This document shows, in pieces, positions 14,689 through 18,836 of a stretch of DNA of 18,836 nucleotides. The stretch comes from Sphingomonadaceae bacterium. GTDB taxonomy: Bacteria > Pseudomonadota > Alphaproteobacteria > Sphingomonadales > Sphingomonadaceae. Positions within the stretch are counted from its first letter, which is position 1. Each line of letters opens with the position of its first letter. Position numbers and translations under genes: made by a program. Under the pieces are notes generated by a model. That model saw only the letters and a list, made by a program, of their open reading frames with translations. It was not told the DNA's origin and did not search any database. The stretch is from positions 581 through 19,416 of the forward strand of contig JACFNY010000006.1 of the NCBI GenBank assembly GCA_019454625.1, read 5' to 3'.

Positions 14689-14731
14689 CCCGATACCCGC
14701 AGAAATCCTGCCATCACCGAAAGTCGCTGTC

Positions 14732-15640
14732 ATGGCCGAAGCCAAAGTCCCCGCCACCATTCCCGCCCTCGGCGGTGAAGCCTCGCTGAACCGCTATCTC
14801 GCGGAAATCCGCAAGTTTCCGATCCTCGCCCCCGAGGAGGAGTTCATGCTGGCGAAGCGGTGGCGCGAGCATCAGGACACCGAGGCCGCGCACCGGCTGG
14901 TGACGAGCCACCTGCGGCTCGTGTCCAAGATCGCCATGGGCTATCGCGGCTACGGCCTGCCGGTGAGCGAACTCATCGCGGAGGGCAACATCGGCCTGAT
15001 GCAGGGCGTGAAGAAGTTCGAGCCCGACAAGGGCTTCCGCCTCGCGACCTACGCGATGTGGTGGATTCGTGCCTCGATCCAGGAATTCATCCTGCGCTCG
15101 TGGAGCCTCGTGAAGATCGGCACCACGGCGGCGCAGAAGAAACTGTTCTTCAACCTCCGCCGCATGAAGGGCCAGATGGGCGCGCTGGAGGAAGGCGACC
15201 TCAAGCCCGAGGACGTCGCGAAGATCGCGCACGACCTCAATGTCACGACCGACGAGGTCATCTCCATGAACCGGCGCATGGCGATGGGCGGCGACGCCAG
15301 CCTCAATGCGCCGCTGCGCGCCGATCCCGACGGCGAAGGCCAGTGGCAGGACTGGCTGACCGACGAGGGGCCCATTCAGGACGAGATCGTCGCCGAGCGC
15401 GAGGAAAGCAGCCTGCGCGCCGCGCTGCTCGCCGAAGCCATGTCCGTGCTGAACGACCGCGAGCGGCACATCCTCACCGAGCGCCGCCTCGCCGAGGAGC
15501 CGAAGACGCTGGAAGAGCTGAGCCAGGAGTACGACATCAGCCGCGAACGCGTGCGCCAGATCGAGGTGCGGGCGTTCGAAAAGCTGCAGAAGGCCATCCG
15601 CAAGCTGGCGAGCGAACGCCACCTGCTGGAAGATGCGTAG
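14732..15640 (+). CDS. rpoH: RNA polymerase heat-shock sigma factor RpoH (sigma-32)
   Basis: This alternative sigma factor directs transcription of chaperone and protease genes. It has 302 aa, the normal length. Region 1.2/2.1 starts with NRYLAEIRKFPILAPEEE; region 2 includes LIAEGNIGLMQGVKKFEPDKGFRLATYAMWWIRASIQEFILRSW, the core-binding and -10 recognition part (split here only for reading). The RpoH box QKKLFFNLRRMK at about 135-146 separates it from RpoD. Region 4 has ISRERVRQIEVRAFEKL as the -35 reading helix. ATG 14732 is preferred to an upstream TTG at 14669, because the extra residues are not sigma-like. The ribosome site is weak, consistent with translational control, but no thermosensor fold was established. 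It ends only 3 bp before the convergent L,D-transpeptidase stop. Confidence 0.95.
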   Translation: MAEAKVPATIPALGGEASLNRYLAEIRKFPILAPEEEFMLAKRWREHQDTEAAHRLVTSHLRLVSKIAMGYRGYGLPVSELIAEGNIGLMQGVKKFEPDKGFRLATYAMWWIRASIQEFILRSWSLVKIGTTAAQKKLFFNLRRMKGQMGALEEGDLKPEDVAKIAHDLNVTTDEVISMNRRMAMGGDASLNAPLRADPDGEGQWQDWLTDEGPIQDEIVAEREESSLRAALLAEAMSVLNDRERHILTERRLAEEPKTLEELSQEYDISRERVRQIEVRAFEKLQKAIRKLASERHLLEDA

Positions 15641-15643
15641 GCC

Positions 15644-16621
15644 CTACTCCGGCTGCCCTGAATCCTTGATGACGGTCAGCGTCCTGCCCGTCTTCGACTT
15701 CACGATCGGATCGTCCGTCCCGTAGATCGTGGTGCCGGGCACCAGCACCGAGCGAACGTCCAGACGGAACTGCCGCGGCATTCCGATGCTGGCGAACTGC
15801 GCGCGGTCGAACGGCGCGCCGCTGACGTCGTCGGAGCCGGGAAGCTCGATGTACTGCCAGCGCTCGACGCCGTTTTCGACCGCAGCGAGCGTGATGGCGT
15901 GGGTACCGATCTCGCCTTCCGGGAACCGCACCCTGGACCGCCCGATCTCCTTGCCGTTCCTCAGCACCACGATCTGGCTGTCCGCGCGGCTGACGAGGAT
16001 CGTGACCGGCCCTTCGGGCGACTTTTCCGGCTGCCAGCGGTAGCGCAGGTTCTCGAGATCGGTCGAATCCGCCGGGTTCGCCGGCAGGAACATGCCGGCG
16101 TCGCGTATGTCCGCGGTGTCCGTCCTGTCGTCGGCGATGATGACCGTCATGCCGAGGCTGGTCGCGCCGTAGAGCTTCTGCGCGAAGGCGAGCGGCATAC
16201 GGATGCAGCCGTGCGAGGCCGGATAGCCCGGCAGATTCCCGGCATGAAGCGCGATTCCGTCCCACGTCAGCCGCTGCATGTAGGGCATCGGCGCGCTGTC
16301 GTAGAGGTTGGAATAATGCTCCTTCTTCTTCTGAAGGATCGTGAAGATACCGGTGGGCGTCGCCTTGCCCTTCTTGCCCGTGGAGACGGTGGTGACACCG
16401 ATCCGCACGCCGTTCCGGTAAAGCTGCGCGCGCTGCGTGGAGAGGTCGACGATCAGCATCGCCGGTCCTTCCGGCGCGACGGCGTCGTACCAGACCCACT
16501 CGCCGGGCTTCAGCGCCTCCACCGGCGTCGAGATCGGCATCGACTCCTTCGCGCCCTGCGCATGTGCGATAGGCATCGCAAGGACGAGAGCAAGTGCCGT
16601 GAGCAGCGGATATCGCATCAT
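15644..16621 (-). CDS. Exported L,D-transpeptidase (YkuD) with a degenerate second repeat
   Basis: This is a periplasmic cysteine enzyme that makes 3-3 crosslinks in peptidoglycan or attaches proteins to it. It has 325 aa. The signal peptide covers about residues 1-22 (MMRYPLLTALALVLAMPIA, cleavage near HAQ). The YkuD domain is at about 53-200 and has H126 (GIALHAGN) and the catalytic C139 in SHGCIRMPLA. From about 232 onward a second copy of the first strands can be recognised (ILVSRADSQIVVLRNGKEIG against LIVDLSTQRAQLYRNGVRIG), but it has no HGC site. The start is ATG 16619-16621 or the next codon 16616-16618, with GGGGGA close upstream. It is divergent from mtgA by 62 bp, so two cell-wall enzymes share one control region, and convergent with rpoH. 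Confidence 0.9.
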   Translation of the reverse strand: MMRYPLLTALALVLAMPIAHAQGAKESMPISTPVEALKPGEWVWYDAVAPEGPAMLIVDLSTQRAQLYRNGVRIGVTTVSTGKKGKATPTGIFTILQKKKEHYSNLYDSAPMPYMQRLTWDGIALHAGNLPGYPASHGCIRMPLAFAQKLYGATSLGMTVIIADDRTDTADIRDAGMFLPANPADSTDLENLRYRWQPEKSPEGPVTILVSRADSQIVVLRNGKEIGRSRVRFPEGEIGTHAITLAAVENGVERWQYIELPGSDDVSGAPFDRAQFASIGMPRQFRLDVRSVLVPGTTIYGTDDPIVKSKTGRTLTVIKDSGQPE

Positions 16622-16683
16622 ATTCCCCCGAATCTCTTCCCGCACCGTTGCAGCACAAACACGCGGCGCGCTAGAGACGATCC

Positions 16684-17388
16684 GTGGCCAGAGGGCGAAA
16701 ACGGGGCAAGACATCGTGGGTGGTCCGGTTCATCGTCCGGCCGCTGCTCATCGTATTCGCCTTCACGATCCTCTGGGTTCTGCTCTACCGCTTCGTCCCT
16801 GTGCCCTTCACCGTGCCGATGGCGAAGGACTTCATCGCCGGCAAGGACGTGAAGCGGGATTGGGTCGCGCTTTCGAATATGGACCCCGACCTGCCGCGCG
16901 CCGTGATCGCAGGCGAGGACGCGAAGTTCTGCACGCACTTCGGCTTCGACACTGAAGCGATCAGCAAGGCGATGGAAGCGAATGCGGAAGGGCGCAAGCT
17001 GCGCGGCGGCTCCACGGTGAGCCAGCAGGTCGCCAAGAACGCCTTCCTGTGGCCCGGCCGCTCGTGGCTCCGTAAGGGACTGGAGGCCTACTTCACCGTT
17101 CTCATCGAGTTGATGTGGGACAAGAAGCGAGTCATGGAAGTCTATCTGAACGTTGCAGAATTCGGTATCGGCGTCTACGGCACGGAGGCGGCCGCGCAGC
17201 ATTATTTCGGCAAGAGCGCGAAGTCGCTGACGCGTAGCGAGGCGGCGCGGCTCGTCGCCGTCCTCCCCTCCCCCATCAAACGCGACGCCCGAAGCCCGCG
17301 CGGCTACACTGCGCGCTACGCAAAGCGCATCGAGCGCTGGATACGTATCGTCGACAACGACGGACAGGATGCCTGCCTTGGGATTTAA
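16684..17388 (+). CDS. mtgA: Monofunctional peptidoglycan glycosyltransferase MtgA
   Basis: MtgA polymerises lipid II into glycan strands and lacks a transpeptidase domain. It has 234 aa. A basic N-terminus (RGRKRGK) precedes a single membrane anchor at about 13-34. The GT51 domain follows, with catalytic E78 in AVIAGEDAKFCTHFGFD, the second motif GGSTVSQQVAKNAFLW at about 109-124, then LEAYFTVLIELMWDKKRVMEVYLNVAEFG containing the third and fourth conserved blocks (quoted in part only as FTVLIELMWDKKR and YLNVAEFG). Length and motif order are standard. The start is GTG 16684-16686. The gene is divergent from the L,D-transpeptidase and overlaps the convergent oxidoreductase by 4 bp at the shared TTAA. 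Confidence 0.94.
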   Translation: MARGRKRGKTSWVVRFIVRPLLIVFAFTILWVLLYRFVPVPFTVPMAKDFIAGKDVKRDWVALSNMDPDLPRAVIAGEDAKFCTHFGFDTEAISKAMEANAEGRKLRGGSTVSQQVAKNAFLWPGRSWLRKGLEAYFTVLIELMWDKKRVMEVYLNVAEFGIGVYGTEAAAQHYFGKSAKSLTRSEAARLVAVLPSPIKRDARSPRGYTARYAKRIERWIRIVDNDGQDACLGI

Positions 17389-18836
17389 GCCCGCCTGAAC
17401 AACCTGCCGAGGACGCTGTTGTCCACAAGGATTTCCTGTGCCGCATTGTGCCCCGGCGCGCCGGTGACGCCGCCGCCCGGATGCGTGCCCGCCCCGCACA
17501 TGTAGAGGCCTTTGAGCGGTCCCCGATACGCGCCATGCCCCAACATCGGCCGCGCCGACCACAGTTGATCGAGCGACATGTGGCCGTGCATGATGTCGCC
17601 GCCGACGAGGCCGAACTTGCGTTCGAGGTCGAGCGGCGAGTGAATCTGCCGCGCGATCACTGACGCCTTGAAGCCGGGCGCGTGCCGCTCGACCGTGTCG
17701 ATGATGACATCCGCCGCGGCTTCGCGTTCATCATCCCAGCTTCGCCCATCGGGAAGCTCGGGGGCGAACTGCTGGCAGAACAGGCTCGCAACATGCTGAC
17801 CCGGAGGTGCGAGACTGCCGTCGACGATCGACGGGATCAGCATCTCGACGATCGGGCTTTTCGACATGCCGTACTGCTTCGCATCGAGGAAGGCGCGGTC
17901 CATGTAGTCGAGCGTCGGCGCGATGATGATGCCGCTCTGGAGATGCTCGCCCGGCTCGGGCAGGCTCGAAAAGCGCGGCAGTTCCGATAGCGCCACATTC
18001 ATACGGAACGTGCCCGATCCGACCTTGAAGGCGCGGATGCGGCGCAGGAAATCGGCCGGAAGATCGGAGGGAGCGATCATCTGTTCGTAGAGCAGCTTCG
18101 GCCCGAGGTTGGCGATCACGCGCTCCGCCGCGATCTCCTCGCCGCCCGCGAGGCGCACGCCCGCTGCCTTGCCGCCGTCCACGAGCACCGTCTCGACCGG
18201 GCTTTCAAGGCTGATCTCGACGCCGAGGTCGCGGCAGACCTTCGCCATGATCTCGGTGATCTTGCCCATGCCGCCGACGCTGTGGCCCCACGCGCCCTTC
18301 TTGCCGTTCACCTCGCCGAACACGTGGTGGAGCAGCACGTAGGCCGATCCCGGCGTATCGGGCGAGGCGTAGTTGCCGACGACCGCGTCGAAGCCGAACG
18401 CGGCCTTCACCGCCTCGCTTTCGAACCAGGAATCGAGGAACGTCCGCGCCGACTTCACGAACAGGTCGAGCACGTCGCGCTGCTTCTCTACCGGGAGCCC
18501 CGCGAGGCGGCGTCCCTGTCGCGCGGCATCGACCAGCGTCTTCACGCCGTCGCCGACGTTGGGCGGCGCTTTCAGCGACAGGTCGCGCAGCACGTCCGCC
18601 ACGGTTTCGAGCGCGTCGTAATATTGCGGCAGCACGTCCGCGTCGTGGTTCGAGAACTTGCGGAACTCGGCTTGCGTCCGCTCCAGACCGCCGCCGAGCA
18701 GCAGGTAGCGTCCATCGTCCTGCGGCAGGAAATTGGAATACGGGCGCTCGATTACGCGGTAACCGTGGTCGGCGAGCCGCATGTCGGCGATCACCTTGGG
18801 ATTGAGCAGGCTGACGGTGTAGCTCGCGCTGGAATT
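17385..18836 (-). CDS. Phytoene dehydrogenase-like FAD-dependent oxidoreductase (partial, N-terminus outside window)
   Basis: This is a flavoprotein of the CrtI/PYROXD2-like amine-oxidase superfamily. It is open from the stop at 17385 to the right edge (483 residues visible), so the N-terminal dinucleotide-binding GxGxxG motif is not in the window. The visible part begins NSSASYTVSLLNPKVIADMRL, shortened here to its key SLLNPK, and contains GGMGKITEIMAKVCRDLGV and the segment VRLAGGEEIAAERVIANLGP. It ends with the FAD-contacting C-terminal motif YMCGAGTHPGGGVTGAPGHN (about 30 residues before the end). Carotenoid synthesis is not implied: no crtB or crtY is nearby, and the sequence looks like the broad COG1233 group of unknown substrate. 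It is convergent with mtgA with a 4-bp overlap. Confidence 0.85.
   Translation of the reverse strand, partial: NSSASYTVSLLNPKVIADMRLADHGYRVIERPYSNFLPQDDGRYLLLGGGLERTQAEFRKFSNHDADVLPQYYDALETVADVLRDLSLKAPPNVGDGVKTLVDAARQGRRLAGLPVEKQRDVLDLFVKSARTFLDSWFESEAVKAAFGFDAVVGNYASPDTPGSAYVLLHHVFGEVNGKKGAWGHSVGGMGKITEIMAKVCRDLGVEISLESPVETVLVDGGKAAGVRLAGGEEIAAERVIANLGPKLLYEQMIAPSDLPADFLRRIRAFKVGSGTFRMNVALSELPRFSSLPEPGEHLQSGIIIAPTLDYMDRAFLDAKQYGMSKSPIVEMLIPSIVDGSLAPPGQHVASLFCQQFAPELPDGRSWDDEREAAADVIIDTVERHAPGFKASVIARQIHSPLDLERKFGLVGGDIMHGHMSLDQLWSARPMLGHGAYRGPLKGLYMCGAGTHPGGGVTGAPGHNAAQEILVDNSVLGRLFRRA

Noticed and set aside
17385..18836. Carotenoid phytoene desaturase (crtI) assignment
   Set aside because: Only broad superfamily features are visible, the N-terminus is missing and no carotenoid gene is nearby.
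1..18836. Mobile elements, prophage, CRISPR arrays, tRNA or rRNA genes
   Set aside because: I saw no transposase or integrase motifs, no regularly spaced direct repeats and no RNA gene signatures; gene content and composition look uniform.

Overview
The window is a dense, GC-rich bacterial chromosome segment with 22 protein genes, no gene-free gap over about 150 bp, and no tRNA, rRNA, CRISPR array or insertion sequence that I can see. Several genes point to an alphaproteobacterium, most likely a sphingomonad. These are a ChpT-type histidine phosphotransferase (a CtrA-pathway protein restricted to Alphaproteobacteria), a hybrid CheA with a C-terminal receiver, and an alphaproteobacterial-type RpoH. 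The order-level guess is inference from gene content and style, not from a marker gene.

Left part (1-4553). A CecR-like TetR repressor and a YbhG-like membrane fusion protein, cut by the window edge, form a translationally coupled efflux operon. A strong 28-bp imperfect palindrome lies just upstream of the repressor. It also faces a divergent stand-alone LigD-type polymerase/primase gene. Next come two consecutive sugar/alcohol-type nucleotidyltransferases on the minus strand, and a divergently transcribed, exported protein of unknown function.

Centre (4574-13704). A long minus-strand run reads JAMM metallopeptidase, cold-shock protein, ChpT, CheA, CheW, CheY, CheB, CheR, then a long perfect hairpin element, then a TerB/J-domain protein, an EamA transporter and an AmpD-like amidase. 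Stop/start overlaps (GTGA or ATGA) couple cheA-cheW, cheB-cheR, J-protein-EamA and EamA-amidase. The che block is a complete cytoplasmic chemosensory core (kinase, adaptor, response regulator, methylesterase, methyltransferase) without a receptor gene. ChpT sits directly upstream of it, which suggests linkage between cell-cycle/flagellar CtrA signalling and chemotaxis.

Right part (13722-18836). RluD (23S rRNA pseudouridine synthase) and the heat-shock sigma factor RpoH lie on the plus strand. A divergent pair of peptidoglycan enzymes follows: an exported L,D-transpeptidase with a degenerate second repeat, and the glycosyltransferase MtgA. The C-terminal part of a phytoene-dehydrogenase-like FAD oxidoreductase runs off the right edge. 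Neighbouring convergent genes repeatedly overlap or nearly touch at their 3' ends (2242-2261, 15640/15644, 17385-17388).

No clearly new biological system is present. The points most worth a second look are the hairpin element at 6878-6940, the ChpT-che linkage with the multi-domain CheA, the operator-like palindrome, and the duplicated L,D-transpeptidase.
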